A model generated the notes under the pieces. The model made no database searches. It was not told the DNA's origin and was given only the letters and a program-made list of their open reading frames with translations. A DNA stretch of 64,000 nucleotides, taken from positions 47,949,321 through 48,013,320 of the forward strand of contig JALGPY010000002.1 of the NCBI GenBank assembly GCA_023055425.1, read 5' to 3'. The translations under genes and the position numbers were made by a program. The DNA comes from Linanthus parryae. Taxonomy: Eukaryota > Streptophyta > Magnoliopsida > Ericales > Polemoniaceae. Below, in pieces: positions 1 through 11,865 of this stretch. How positions within the stretch are numbered: position 1 is the stretch's first letter; every line of letters starts with the position of its first letter.

Positions 1-1939
1 AGAACTGCGACCCAAATCTCCCGAACCACTGAACACCACAACCTGTAAAACCCACTTGAAACCGTTACAGCAACCCACACCTCACAAGCTCCTCCTCCCA
101 TGAACTTCAGCCAATACCTCCACCCAATTACGGCCACCATTATCTCCTCCAACTGAGGAGTCTGTAATCACTTATCTGCGGAACGCTCGGTTGAAGAAGA
201 CACGACAGAGTTTCTTTCAAAGCTTGCTGCGAGAAGGTTCAATCAAGAGATGGAGGGTTGTGATGTTGGACCTAATTTGGTCTAGGCATATGGTGGGTCT
301 TCGAATTGCGGTGGAGGAGGTAGATTTGTTAGAGGCAATATGGTGGTTTATGGATCTGGATGTTCATGTTCTGGTGGTAACAGCGACCGGGCAGCAGATA
401 AAGGGATGGTGATTCAGGGATCTGGGTCTTCCTGGGATGGTGATTCAGGGATCTGGGTCTTCCGGTTGCCCAGGAAGACCCAGATCCCTGAGTCACCATC
501 CCTTTATCTGTTGCTCAGTCGCTGCTATCACCAGAACCTGAAGATCCAGATCCATGAACCACCATATGGCCGCTAACAAAGCTACCTACACCACCACAAT
601 CCGAAGACCCACTAGATGCCTGAACTAAATTAGGTCCAACAGCCCAACCCTCCACCTCTTGATTGGCCCTTCTCGCGGCGATCTTAGAAAAGAAACTATG
701 TCGTGTCTTCTTCAATCGAGCATTCCACATATAAGCGATTACAGACTCTTCAGTTGGAGGAAATAATGGTAGCCGTAGTTGGGTGGACGAACTCGCCGGG
801 GTTCATGGGAGCAGGAGCTTGTGCGGTGTTGGGTTACTGTAACGGTTTCATGTGGGTTTTGCAGGTTGTGGTGTTCAGTGGTTCATGGGTTTTAAGTCGC
901 AGTTCCGGTGAAGGATCAATCATTGGTTGATGGTTGTTTAGTTGGGTTTGAAGGGTGGTTGTTCAGGTGGAGGCATGGATGTGTGTTGCTGGTAGTTGTT
1001 TAGGTGGTCAGTAGGTGGCTTCAGTGGACGCGGATTTACAGGCCATGGTCTGTGATGGCGGAGAAGGTGAATGGTCCTTGTGATGGAGTAGGAGGATCTG
1101 AACTGTGATGGTGTAGTCTTATTGTGAAGGGTGTTAACAGGTTGTATAGTGGTGGTCATTGTGGATATTTTGTGGTGGTTTGCAGGTTGTTTTGGCTATG
1201 GAGTTGTAGGAAGGCTGGTATTAGGTAGGTGGTTGTGGTGTTAGGTTATTGAGTGATGGTGAAGGAGTAATTGATGTAGGTCTGATGGTGATAGGATGGG
1301 GTTTTAATGGTGCAAAAGGGAAATGGTTGGTGGTCTGGTGATTGTGAAGGCAGAGACTATTATGGAGTTGGTTGGTGTAATGTTGATATTGTTGGTGAAT
1401 GGTGGATGGTTAAGTGGAAGCTAAGAGGTGGAGTAGGAGAATTGGTGTTAAATTTTTTGTTTGGGTTCTGAATTTTAGTGATGTTTTTGTCCGCAACAGG
1501 ATGTCAAAGAGTGTAACCTGGATTTATAACTTGTACTTTAAATTGTTGTTGTTGGTGGTGGTGGTGGTGGTGGTGGTGTTGGTGGTAGTGGAGGCGGTGC
1601 TCAAGAACATCATGAATTTAATTATTTGTCCCAATTTGTAAGGGTAAAATGGTCACCAAAAAGTTAGTTTTCACCCCTCTACTAACGGATTGTAGCAGAA
1701 GTGTGGTATATGTCCACCCTCCGCCACTGACAGGGGTGCAAAAAGTATTTATCGATACTCAGATGGTGGAAAATGTCTTTTAATCTCGCCAAATATTAGG
1801 GGTAATTATGTCTTTTTGTCCCTCCGTTAGTGCGGTGTTAAATTTTAATTTTGACAGATGTGTAAAAAGTATTTATAGTTAGATCAGAGGGTAAAATGTA
1901 TTTAATCGATACTCTGAAGGAGGAAAATGTCTTTTACCC
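1..1939. mobile_element. Foldback Mutator-like element, copy A (left arm truncated by window edge)
   Basis: Positions 1 to about 467 are an imperfect reverse complement of about 469-920, with the palindrome centre near 468 inside a GGGTCTTCC/GGAAGACCC hairpin. The right arm continues to a terminus reading TCTTTTACCC-like at 1939. The same element is complete at 37049-39990, where it has 9-bp target duplications, so this copy should extend about 1 kb to the left of the window. Frames in the arms (for example 191-412) lack recognisable domains and look fortuitous. The right arm carries a GTG/GTT-rich microsatellite near 1540-1580. Family assignment comes from the 9-bp duplication of the sister copy. 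Confidence 0.85.
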
Positions 1940-2123
1940 ATATCAAACGAAATGTCAATTTTACATATGGTGGTCATTTAGTATTTATTTCATCGAATGG
2001 CTCCAATCTCAGTTTGTTTTAGAGTCGGAATTGATAAATGCGTACTATTCTGCCTTCATCATATTGAAGGCCACATATACTTGTTCCATTTCTTTGATAT
2101 GATATCTTTATTTGTTTATTGTA

Positions 2124-2381
2124 CTTCCTATCTTCTCTATTTATTTTCACAGTTTTAATTTTTCCACTATTCACTATGTCATTTTGATTCGGTGCTTTTA
2201 TTAGTAAAATCATGCAAGAATTCGATTATCTTTGCATGATGTTGTAGAATAAATTTTACTTTAAAACATCATGAAAAAATTACTAAAAAATTATCGTTTT
2301 GATATCTACATCACCGGGTCAAAGTTATCCAATTACGAAAGAAAAGGTTAAACTGTGAAGATAGATAGAGAACGGAGGTAG
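2124..2381. mobile_element. Stowaway-like MITE (TA target)
   Basis: The inverted termini are CTTCCTATCTTCTC at the left and the complement of CTACCTCCGTTCTC at the right. Inner arms include TTCACAG...CTGTGAA and an internal CCGGGTCAAAG motif. It is flanked by TA on both sides. X1 carries the same insertion at 40193-40450. X2 has the uninterrupted site near 57844, a single TA in TTGTACAAG, which fixes the boundaries. No coding capacity. Related MITEs are at 46659, 52600 and 62482. Confidence 0.88.
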
Positions 2382-3545
2382 TACAAGTTTTTCAATTGAG
2401 TCATTCTTTATATAAATCTAGTTAAAATTCTGGTGGGAATTTACTTCAACAAAATATATTTATGTTCTCTCTCTACAAAACTAGAAAGATGTGTGTTTTG
2501 ATCATATTATTTATTCTCGTGTATGACTCATGTGGACATGCCATAGAACTTAATTAATGTGACAAATTTAGGCAAAAAAAACATCAGCTCCTTTCTTATA
2601 AGAACTACATGTTTATTTTTCCAGAGATGGAACTAGCTAGTACCACTCCGTCTCTACTATTTCTACCTATTTCCTTTTTTGTTAATCTCCACTCTTTCTA
2701 TTCATTTCCTATTTTGTTTGTCTCCACTCTTTTTACCCACTTCTTTTTTGTTTGTCTCCACTCTTTTTATCCATTTCTTTTTTTCAACCTTAAACAACCT
2801 CAAATAACAATAATACCCTCACAAATAATACCCTACATACTTTTTCCCCAACCCAACTCTTACCATTCACTCCATTTACCACAACCTTATCCTCACCTAA
2901 TAAACTTTCAACCACACGATGAAATAGAGAGAGACCCATCTTCTCAGAAACCCATCTTCTCCCTGACAAACCTATCTTCACAGCATCGTCTTCCTTCGAA
3001 TTCTCCTCTGAACAGTCACCGGAGAAGAAACCAGTAGATGACAACATCTACATCAAGCCTTCCAAACTTTAGGGTTCGTCGGTGACGGAGAGACCGAAGG
3101 AGTGTCCTTGAACAACGACACGGCAAGGGATGCTCCGATCTGCTTCATGGCGGTCGAAGGCGGAGCACGGCAACGATGGCACGGCCGGTTGTTACCCTGA
3201 CTATGGCGTCGGCGACAACGACTAGGTACGCCAACTTTCTCTCTCTCTCTCTCTCTTATTATTATTCTTCTTTCAGGGTGAGTTTGGGAATGCTTCTGCC
3301 GCCAGCACACCTGCTTTCTGACAGTAGAAGCAGTTTTAGTGTGTTTGGTAAAAATAAATTTCTGCTTTTCCTGACAGTTTTTGTTTTCCCACAACAGTTT
3401 TCAAGAAACAAGGGGGAGATACTTTTCCAGAAAGTGATTTTGATTAATTTATCTACAACAAATTTTAACCTTACACATTTTTTTTAAATATCAATAGTTT
3501 TTTTTTTTTTTTTTGAGAAATGGGTAATTGCATTAAACTGATAAC

Positions 3546-6500
3546 TTAATACGGGTTACAATTTAATGCTTCTGTCTCGAGGACAGCACTGAGCCACTCG
3601 GGCTTATCTTCTTGCCAGCACATTTTTTGGTCCAAGTTCAACGCATATTTAGCTAACTTATCCGCACATATGTTTATCTCCCTGGGCACGAATCTCCATT
3701 TGAGGTTCTGGAAACTGCTGCTTCTCTGTTGAACTTCCTTGAGGGCTTCTGTGATGGTGACTCTCTCTTCTTCGCATGTATCTCCTTGTTGAGCTTGCGT
3801 GATGAGTGTTTGGGCATCACCTTCAACGATGAGCCCTTCAATCTCCAGATCCACTGCAAATACGAAAGCCGAGGTTCAAAGCTAGAGCCTCTATTTCTTT
3901 TGCTCCCGTCCCCCACTCGACCGGACAGGCGCATGCATCCATTGAAACTCCATGATGATCTCTGATTACAACTCCGGCGCCTGCTTTCTTGTCTCGATAT
4001 GACCACGCTCCATCGAAATTGAGAGAGGCCCAGCCTGGAGGGGGGTTGCCATTTCAGATCTGAGAGTTCTTCAATTGGCGAGGAAGCCCTTTCGTGTTCT
4101 GTGATTAGGGACGCGGCTTGATCTGCTAGAAGTTCCGGTGGAGTTTCCGATACCTCAAATCGGACTCTGTTCCGATGAGTCCAAAGCACCCAAATCCCAA
4201 AACAAAATCTGATCTGCTCGTGAGTTGATCCATTTGAGAACAGGTAATGAATTTTCTCTTCGATTCGTTGCTTTCCCATGGTCCAATTCGCAAAAAGTTT
4301 CCAGAACCTGATTGCTGTTGCACACTTGTTAAAAATGTGATCCCCCGTTTCGTCTGCCAAGTTACAATTTTTGCAGTTTGGATTGATGTCTTCGATTCCT
4401 CTTCTCTGTAAATTGATTGCTGTGGGGAGAATTTTATTGTGAATACGCCAAGTCAGGAACACCATCTTCTTTGGAATTTTTAATTTCCAAAGTTGTTTTA
4501 GCCATCTATGATTTGGAATATTCGAACTCGCAGCAGGGTTCTGTGATGTCTGTGTAATAGCTCTGGCCAAATTGTAACATGATTTGACCGTAAATTTCCC
4601 AGATTCCTCAGCGTTCCATAGCCAAGAGTCTTCTCTTTGCTGTGTTGGGATGGGAATTCGCATAATAGCGTTTACATCCACATCCCACAAAATTGCCCTG
4701 AGTTTCGGTTCATCCCAGCTGTGATTAGCCCAATTGATACATGTACTGACAGTAACATCTCCGCTTTCTGGGGGTGGTGTAATAACTTTGAAGCTATCGT
4801 CTCTTAGTAACCAGGGGTCCGAGAAGATTCTTGTATCTTGTCCGTTTCCAACTCTTCTAAATGCTCCATTCTGTAACAGACTCCTTCCAAAAATCAAACT
4901 TCTCCACGCAAAAGAGGGATGATTCCCCAGTTTTGCTTGGAAGAAGGTTTCATTGTGGAAGTATTTTGCCTTGATGATTCTTGTTGTAAGACTGGTTGGG
5001 GTAGTTAACAATCTCCAGCACTGTTTCGCGAGCAGTGCTTGATTAAAATCTTGAATGTCTCGGAACCCTATTCCCCCTTGATCTTTGGTGAGTTTCATCT
5101 TTTCCCAAGCTAGCCAATTTACACCTTTACTTGAGTTGCTGCTCCAAAAGAATTGCCTCATAGCTTGTTCTATCTTTTCGCAGGTGTGGACTGGAAGTTG
5201 GAAGCAGCCCATTGCAAAGCACGGGATAGCTTGTACTATAGCTTTGATTAGGATCTCCTTGCCTGCAAGAGTTATGTATTTCTCCTTCCAACCTTTGATC
5301 TTGCTAAGAATTCGTTCCACTAAGTAGTTGAAAGTGACTTTCTTGTTTCTTCCCATTGTGGCAGGAAGTCCGAGGTACCGCTCATGTACACTACTTTCAG
5401 GGACTCCACACAAAGAACTGATGCTTTGCTTATCTGCAATGGACATGTTAGAAGAGAACATGGCAGCCGATTTGTTAGAGTTAATCTCTTGTTAGAGTTA
5501 ATCTTTTGGCCAGAGGCCCTTTCATAACATGTAATAATATGTAATAGAGTAGTAATATCAGCAGTAGTAGCACGAGTGAAGAAAATACTATCATCCGCGA
5601 AGAATAGGTGAGATACTACCGAACCACTTCTGGAAGCTTTGACCCCGCGCAGAGTTCTTGTTGCGATTGCTTGGTCAATTGATCTTGAGAGGCATTCGCT
5701 ACACAACAAAAAGAGATATGGGGACAACGGGCACCCTTGTTGGAGGCCCCTCTGAGGTATGATATCACCCATTATCTCACCGTTAAGGATTATTGAGTAT
5801 CGAACAGACTTCAAGAACTTCATAACTCTATCAATCATCTTGCTGCCAAACCCCATTTTAAACATTGAAGCTTGTAGAAAGCTCCATTCGACCCTGTCGT
5901 ATGCCTTGGACATATCCACTATTAGGGCTACTTGCCCACTTTTGCCTTTGACCCGTGTCTTTAAAGAATGAATTACTTCAAAGGCCGCTAGAATATTGTT
6001 CGTGATCTGGCGGTCGGGCACAAAGGCACTCTGTGATTCACCAATAATTGTTGTTAGGACGATTTTGAGTCTGTTGGCTATTGCCTTGGCAATGATTTTA
6101 TACACAGTTGTACATAGACTAATGGGCCGATACTCCCCCACTTCTTGTGGTTGCTTGACTTTTGGAATGAGCGCAATTAGCGTTCTGTTGAGGTCGTTAA
6201 TATTCCCATCCCCGTTTAAAAAATCAAGACACAGTTTTATTACATCTGCTCCAATACTTTTCCAATACTTTTGGTAAAAAAGTGGGGGAAAACCGTCAAT
6301 ACCTGGCGATTTGATTGGGTGCATGGCATTCACAGCATCTTCAATATCCTTAGCTATATAGTATCCTTCTAAAACAGTGTTGAAATCGTCTGAGACTAGT
6401 CTCGGGACTGGGCTAAGGGCTGCTTGTATATCCGAGCTTGTTGGGTTGCTTGACTAAAAGATTTTTTTAAAGTGACCTAACAACACCTTGCTGATCTTGT

Positions 6501-7653
6501 CCTTGTCTTCATGCCATTGTCCCATATTGTCCTTAATTCCTACCACTGTGTTATGATGTTTTCGATTGGACGCTTTGCGATGGAAAAAAGAGGTATTTTT
6601 GTCACCTTATCGAAGCCAGAGAACTCTGCTTGGTTGCCTCCAAAGCTCTTCTTCTAGGCTAAGAGCTTGGTTTAGCTCTTCTTGCAACTGACGAAAATGT
6701 TTGCGGTCATTCGTAGTAGGGTGTTTAACCCACAATCTGCCCAACTTGTCTCGGAGTTTTCGGATACGAATCTTCAAGTTGCCGAACTCCGATTTATCCC
6801 ACCTTTTTAGCCGATTTGCCAACATCTCCATCTTGTAGTGCAAATCAAGATCCTGATTTTCCCACACACTGTTTATTTGAGAGACACAGTTTGGGTGTTT
6901 CGTCCAAATAGATTCAAACATAAACCATTTCCCACTCCTACATGGTCTCCGAGTGGTGAAATTGATAACTAAGGCTAGGTGGTCCGAGTTAGCTACCACG
7001 TGGTGCGTTACCGTGGCTCCTGGAAACTTGTCGCGCCATTCATTTGTTACCAACATACGGTCTAACCGTTCCTTGATGTGACCTTTTTCCCTCTGATTAT
7101 TTGACCACGTGTACGGACACCCTATGAAGCCAATGTCTTGCAAATCACAATTGTTGATTGCTTGAATGAAAGGCTCAATTTGGCTGTACCTGACTGCGCG
7201 GCCACTTTCTTTTTCAGAACTGGAGGTTATGGCATTAAAGTCCCCCACCACGCACCAAGGTGTGTTTGGGGAGGCTTTAATGCGTTCAAGTAACGTCCAA
7301 GAGTTGTGAAGTCGGCTTTCATTTGGGTCCCCGTAGAAACCCGTGAAAATCCAATCATGAGTGCCATCATCTTTGCCTACCCATCCTTTGATGAAAAATC
7401 TGTTATACCTTACGAGTTCGAATCTGACGTTGCTTGACCAAAGGAAGGAGATTCCCCCACTTCGTCCCACGCTGCCGTAATGAATACCATTAGGAAATCC
7501 TAACCGATTTTGAATATGCTCCATCTTCTTGACTTCTAATCTAGTCTCGAGCAAAAAGACTAGATCGGGAACAATTCTCCTCACTTCCTCGCGAAGAGAT
7601 AGGAACGTGATGGGGTTCCCGAGCCCACGCACGTTCCAACTAAGGAGAATCAT
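3546..7653 (-). pseudogene. LINE ORF2: endonuclease, reverse transcriptase, zinc-binding region, RNase H; broken
   Basis: ORF2 encodes the enzymes of retrotransposition. Residues 1 to about 230 are an apurinic-type endonuclease (MILLSWNVRGLG, LLETRL, VVGDFNA, SDHLAL). In-frame stops lie at 6607-6609 (TAA) and near 6455 (TAG). The reverse transcriptase follows, with SPGIDGFPPLFYQ, QQGCPLSPYLF and the catalytic FADD (SHLFFADDSIFF). A 17-bp tandem duplication at 5472-5504 shifts the frame, after which the thumb and a C-terminal zinc region (CKNC...H...C) continue. The RNase H domain (NFDGAW, EIEALA, VEGDAQTL, NICADKLAKYA) is shifted by one extra base in a C run near 4040 and again near 3880. It ends with a TAA at about 3546. 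At least two stops and three frameshifts make it inactive. Confidence 0.93.
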
Positions 7654-9033
7654 TTGACTTGGCGGTGCTGCGCCGCAGCCACCGCCGTATCAGTTTTTGA
7701 AGAGTTTTGGGCCTCTCCTGCCATCTCTTGCATCTCCTGGTCCGTTGTGTTTGCCGAAGGGATTGTGTTCATGTCGAGTTGCCTCCCCTTCTTGCCACTC
7801 GACATCTCAGCAGTTTTGGTTTCTATAGGACTAAACACAGTGTCAGAACCCTTGCGTTTTCCTGCTCCCAAGTCTTCCGATACTACCCCTTTGTTCCTGT
7901 TGCGTGCTTGATCCTTCAAATTTGCTGATTTTAGGCGTTGAACGTTTTTGTTAAGAGATCGAACCCTTTCTAGCACCGAACCTCCATCCAACTGCTGGGG
8001 GTTTACTTCTGGGTTAGGAGGCCCGTTATGGTCTGTAACCGGTTGTCCAGCACTGTGGGATCTGATAGCTTTGTCAATCCCAAACAAATCGACTCTAACC
8101 GCTTCTTCTAGAGTCGTGTCTTCGCCTGCTGTGGAGTCGTGGGTGTGTTGCATCCCCCCTATCATGGGTTCTTCCTCGAAAGCCTCGTTATCTATGATTG
8201 TTGTGTTGTCAATCCCAGTATCCGGCACGTCCGTGGCCATGTCCTCCCCACTGTCCGTTCTAGGAGCCTCCTCTGTTGCCTTATTTCGGTTCTTCTTCTT
8301 CTTCGATTTTGGGTGGCGGAGGAGCCAGGTACCGTAGCCAGGTTCTGAGCTGTCTTGTACGTCCCGAGGAATTGTTTTGCAATCTCCCCCTTCGTGATCT
8401 AAACATACACACCAGTCGCAAATTGATGGGATTCTTTCATATTTAAAATCAAGCCATATAATCTCCTCCGTCCCTTGGATGTGTACTCCTCTTGGTAGAG
8501 GATCCTTGATTGAGAATCTGCCTCTAACCCTGATAAAATTCGTACCATCTTCACTTTCGATCTGTTGTGCCGCCACTAAGGCCTCCCCTAAAAGATTGAC
8601 GACTCGCACACCAGTCTCCGCCTTCATAATTTGTATTGGTAAGTTGCTAACTTGCACCCAAATATCGATTGTATCAAACTCGGTCCCATAGAGAGAGTCA
8701 CCTATCTTCCATGGTTTCAACAAGAGGATTCTCCCATTGAACACCCAAGCCCCCCCCCCCCCCCCGAGGCTACACGTTCCAAACTAGGACGATCCGGAAA
8801 AACAAACAAAAAGGTATTAGGATCAAGTTCAATGATGTTGATCTCATTACCTCTGTTCCATATTCTCCGGAGCATATTCCTCATACTCCTGCTGTTGATC
8901 TCAGAATCCCCCACAAACGAGCCGATTAGACAGTTCTGAAAGTCCTTTCTCCCTCCGCCCAGTAGTCATCCTCAAGAACAAGCACCTGTTTCTCTTTCTT
9001 CGTGTACTCGGACGCAGTCTTGCCGGAATCCAT
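7650..9033 (-). pseudogene. LINE ORF1 (DUF4283-like domain plus CCHC zinc knuckle), two frameshifts
   Basis: ORF1 proteins of plant L1 elements bind the element RNA. The likely start is the ATG at 9033-9031, giving MDSGKTASEYTKKEKQ. The frame shifts by one base near 8945, before DFQNCLIGSFVGDSE. It shifts again in a run of about 18 C residues (plus strand, 8749-8766), before WVFNGRILLLKPW. The N-terminal part with FLFVFPDRP...PW resembles the DUF4283 domain. A CCHC knuckle (CDWC, then H and C at the standard spacing) follows near 8410-8380. The C-terminal half is low-complexity and acidic, then basic. The stop TGA at 7652-7650 overlaps the ORF2 start as ATGA. The domain assignment is from motif reading only. 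Confidence 0.85.
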
Positions 9034-10365
9034 TCTCTCCGTCGCTGTCGTGCGACAACTAGGGTTTCCACGCGATGGGTCGCGATCCTAGAAACTCGGA
9101 GCTGAAAAACTTTGCTGTAAAATATCTATAGTTATCTTTACAGAAATGACATGTGTCGTATATTTTTGTCATTTTACCCTCTCACAGCAACTTCACAGTT
9201 GATTTTACCAAACACAAAATTACTATATCAATATTTCACAGCAGCTTTTACGTAATATTTACCAAAAAACATTTTATCAAGACTTCACAGCAGCTTTTCC
9301 ACATTGTTTTCACACGGCAACTTTCTACCACCGCCACAGCATTCCCAAACTAGCCCGTAGGCCTCCACTTCTGTAGATCCATTTTTTTTATTGAAGATCT
9401 GCTTCTTTGTCAGATATTGGCGGTGGAAGACGAGGATGCTCCAATCTACAATGGCGTCTCCGATCTGCGGCGAAGGAGGGCGACCTGGCGGTTCCGTTCG
9501 TCTTCCATTCTTCTTCTCCTCTTCTGTGTTCTTCTTCCTTCTCCTCCATCTTCTTCTTGTCCTCCTCCCTTTTCTCCTTTGTCATGATTTGGCACCTGTA
9601 AATAAATTGGATTTTTTATAAAAATATGATTTTGGATCTGAATATATATTATTTTGGATTTGTTGGTGGTGTTTATGTTGCTGTGATATTGTGGGTGGTG
9701 GTGGCTGTCGGTGGTAGCGCGGTGTGGTGGTGGTGGTGGTGGTAAGGGCACATATGTTATTATGAAAGTAGAGTAAGGGCAAAATGGACTTTTCGCCTCT
9801 ACTCTTAAAACCCACGCCCAGCCGCAATGGGTAGAAAGAGTAGAGACAGAGTGGTATTCGTTTATGTCAAGGACTGAGAAAACATCGATAGTCGTGACAT
9901 TTCATTCACTTTGAAGTGAGTTTCCTCTCAACATTTTTGTGTTGCTTTATCTAACACATCCAACATATGAAACTTTATGAATAAAAATGTTGTTTTAATC
10001 TGTTTTTGTATTTTTTTAGGAGAAACATTTTTTTTGTATTGATTCTACGTTATAAAGATTGTGATATCCTATTATGATATTATTTGGTGTCAATTTAATT
10101 CAAATAAATGAAATGATTTAAAGAGAAAAATGTGTGCCTAACTAATCTATAAAAATTAAGTTACTGAATCTCCATAAAAAAAAAATTACTGAAGATCCAC
10201 CACTTGTTACTATTACTCGCTAGTGACAAGTGTAACAACAAAAAGTTATAGCGTTTAATTATGTCCTTTCATTGACTAGTCAAATAGAAATCACTACTTA
10301 TTAAGACATTTTAACATTTGAAATGAAAATCATTAAAAGATCAACCTCCTCGGATAAAACAATAT

Positions 10366-10710
10366 TACAGTCGTGGGCTTACAACTCTTTTCTCCTCCTC
10401 ATAAAGAATGATATTTATTATTTGTGAATGAGGTGTTGCATTATATAATACATTAGTGTATAGCATTAAGATGCATGAAGCATCCTCAAGTTTTATAAAA
10501 TAAATTGAGATAGGCCCTAAATTTATAGTCTAACATAATAATTAAATAGTTTCTTATTATTATCAGTTAATTTATTCATTAAGCTTAGGATGATTCATGC
10601 ATCTTGTAAATGCAATACAGTAATTACTTGTTATTTAATACTACACATCACTCAAAAATCATAAATATCATCCTTTATGAGGAGAAAAGAGTTGTAAGCC
10701 CACGACTGTA
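10366..10710. mobile_element. MITE with long inverted termini (X0 copy)
   Basis: TACAGTCGTGGGCTTACAAC at 10366 is repeated inverted at the right end (GTTGTAAGCCCACGACTGTA, to 10710). The arms continue into CTCTTTTCTCCTC and the interior is AT-rich. A divergent full copy is in X2 (58652-59039), and X1 keeps only the left part (to 42955). No TSD is obvious and no protein is encoded. The superfamily is unassigned. Confidence 0.7.
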
Positions 10711-11274
10711 GTTTCTAAACAAATTTCGATGTTTTAATCAAACAAAAAATATTACAGACGCTTCGCAAGCCTAGGAGGCGCATCCTTAGGAACTTTAAGT
10801 TGCTTTCCCCAAGTATTTAACTTTCTTAGTACAATAATGTTTTGTGTTGTCTTGGTGAATTTTTTATCTTTTCTTCTGCAAATGTGTGATACAGCTCAAG
10901 AAAATCATGGAGGAATGAACTTCAACATCATGGGTAAGAATTTCGGTAATTTACATATGGGCACTCTTCTAGGATTTGGTAGGAAAAGAAAATAAGCTTT
11001 TATCAATATACTTTCATGGTTTGGAATTCATGAAAGTGAATAAAATTAGTAAAAAGTGGAGCAATTTAAGAATTATTCATTTCAATTTTTCATTGTCTGC
11101 ACTAAGATATGTATAAAGAAACACAAGAATGTTTCTCCAAAATACAGAAAAATAAGAATATTTCATCTGATTAGTTATATATGTGAACATAGATTCTTGA
11201 ATTTGTTCATATTTTTCTATTGTTGATTTTCCCTAAATATAAATATGTATCCCCGAAGCATATATTAAATCTTG

Positions 11275-11640
11275 GGTTAAAGACATTTTGCACTCTTGTG
11301 TTTTGGATTATATACAAAAACAACCTTATTTTTTTGGGATATACAAAAACCACCCCTTTATAGAAAAAACCACCCTGCCAGTGGATGGACGTTACACGAA
11401 AAACACCCTTTTGTTACAATCAATTGGCATGGGGTGCAATATGTTCTTTTTATGACAAATTTTCCCCAATTTGTATTTTTATTTATTGTTTGTTTATGTT
11501 CTTGATGTTCTTGGTGTTCTTGACAACCTATCTTGATCTTCTTGAACACCACCACCACCAAATTCTCCACCACCACCACTATATCCCCACCAGCAACACC
11601 ACCACACCACCACCACGCCGCCACAACAATAACGAAACAA
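11275..11640. mobile_element. Solitary MULE-like arm
   Basis: GGGTTAAAGACATTTTGCAC at 11275 resembles the terminus of the foldback element (GGGTAAAAGACATTTTTCAC at 37049). The following 350 bp match its left arm in order: GTGGATGGACG, CCCTTTTGTTACAATC, TGATGTTCTTGGTGTTCTTG, then a CCA/CAC-rich run. X2 continues without it (near 61020). No matching inverted end was found downstream, so this is a truncated or deeply diverged relative. The frames here are proline/histidine-rich shadows of the microsatellite. Confidence 0.6.
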
Positions 11641-11865
11641 ACAAACAAACAAAAACGAATAACTCATTTTTATTATGAGGCTCAGATTTTAATTGAAAAG
11701 AGGTACAAAAAATTGCACATATCATGACTGTAAAATAAATTTCCCCGCCAAGGAAGTAGGAGGGATTTCTATACAAGCAGCTAGCCACAAAATCAAGGGT
11801 TCAAGATTTGGTGATGGGTTCAGGGTTGTGAACCACACAAATTGTTATAGTGCCGACTTTCTTCT

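Larger units (their letters stand above)
3499..9119 (-). mobile_element. Near-full-length L1-type LINE, minus strand
   Basis: This is a non-LTR retrotransposon that moves by target-primed reverse transcription. On the minus strand it has a short 5' leader of about 85 nt, ORF1 (from 9033), ORF2 (7653-3546), a 3' leader of roughly 30 nt and a terminal poly-A seen as T residues from 3499. A 13-nt target duplication flanks it: AAATATCAATAGT at 3486-3498 and AAATATCTATAGT at 9120-9132, with one mismatch. X1 holds the unoccupied site near 41588. Domain order (zinc knuckle, endonuclease, reverse transcriptase, C-terminal zinc-binding region, RNase H) is that of plant L1 elements. Frameshifts and stops show the copy is inactive. 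Confidence 0.95.
3281..9351. mobile_element. Inner MITE with AGTTTGGGAATGCT termini, split by the LINE
   Basis: AGTTTGGGAATGCT at 3281 is the exact reverse complement of the sequence ending at 9351. The same element is uninterrupted in X1 at 41382-41818 (437 bp). The interior has repeated CACAGCAGCTTT-like motifs and no coding frame. I could not define a target duplication, so the superfamily is uncertain; hAT or Harbinger type are both possible. The LINE at 3499-9119 sits inside it, making a three-level nest. Confidence 0.7.
2643..9854. mobile_element. Mariner-like non-autonomous carrier with nested insertions, copy in X0
   Basis: The termini are CCACTCCGTCTCTACT and its near-perfect complement, flanked by TA. 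The X2 empty site at about 58117 has one TA where X0 and X1 carry the element. Without the LINE it would be about 1.6 kb, matching the X1 copy at 40712-42275. The interior has no transposase. It does hold GC-richer, exon-like pieces near 3000-3235 (ending at a GTACGCC donor-like site after a CT repeat boundary) and 9412-9500 (after a CAG acceptor-like site). These could be captured host gene fragments, but I do not recognise the source. Confidence 0.75.
1..11274. repeat. X0, first copy of the large X repeat (cut by window start)
   Basis: This block aligns with 38077-42955 (X1) and 57640-61020 (X2) in the same order and orientation. It begins inside the foldback element and runs through a small MITE, a mariner-like carrier with a nested LINE, and a noncoding tail. 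Stretches not listed separately (1940-2123, 2384-2640, 9857-10365, 10711-11274) are AT-rich noncoding DNA. They contain exon-like blocks: an acceptor at about 2623 (CAG before AGATGG) and a 39-nt block at 10895-10933 between a CAG acceptor and a GTAAGA donor. Homology with the other copies stops near 11274, where a MULE-like end begins. No coding gene other than transposon relics is visible. Confidence 0.8.

Noticed and set aside
2609..3037. 142-codon plus-strand frame near the carrier left end
   Set aside because: It is pyrimidine-rich low-complexity sequence (Phe, Ser, Pro, Leu) crossing an element boundary. The X1 copy does not preserve it.
9446..9751. Proline- and lysine-rich minus-strand frames at 9388-9827
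   Set aside because: They read through GGT and CT repeats and differ between X0 and X1.
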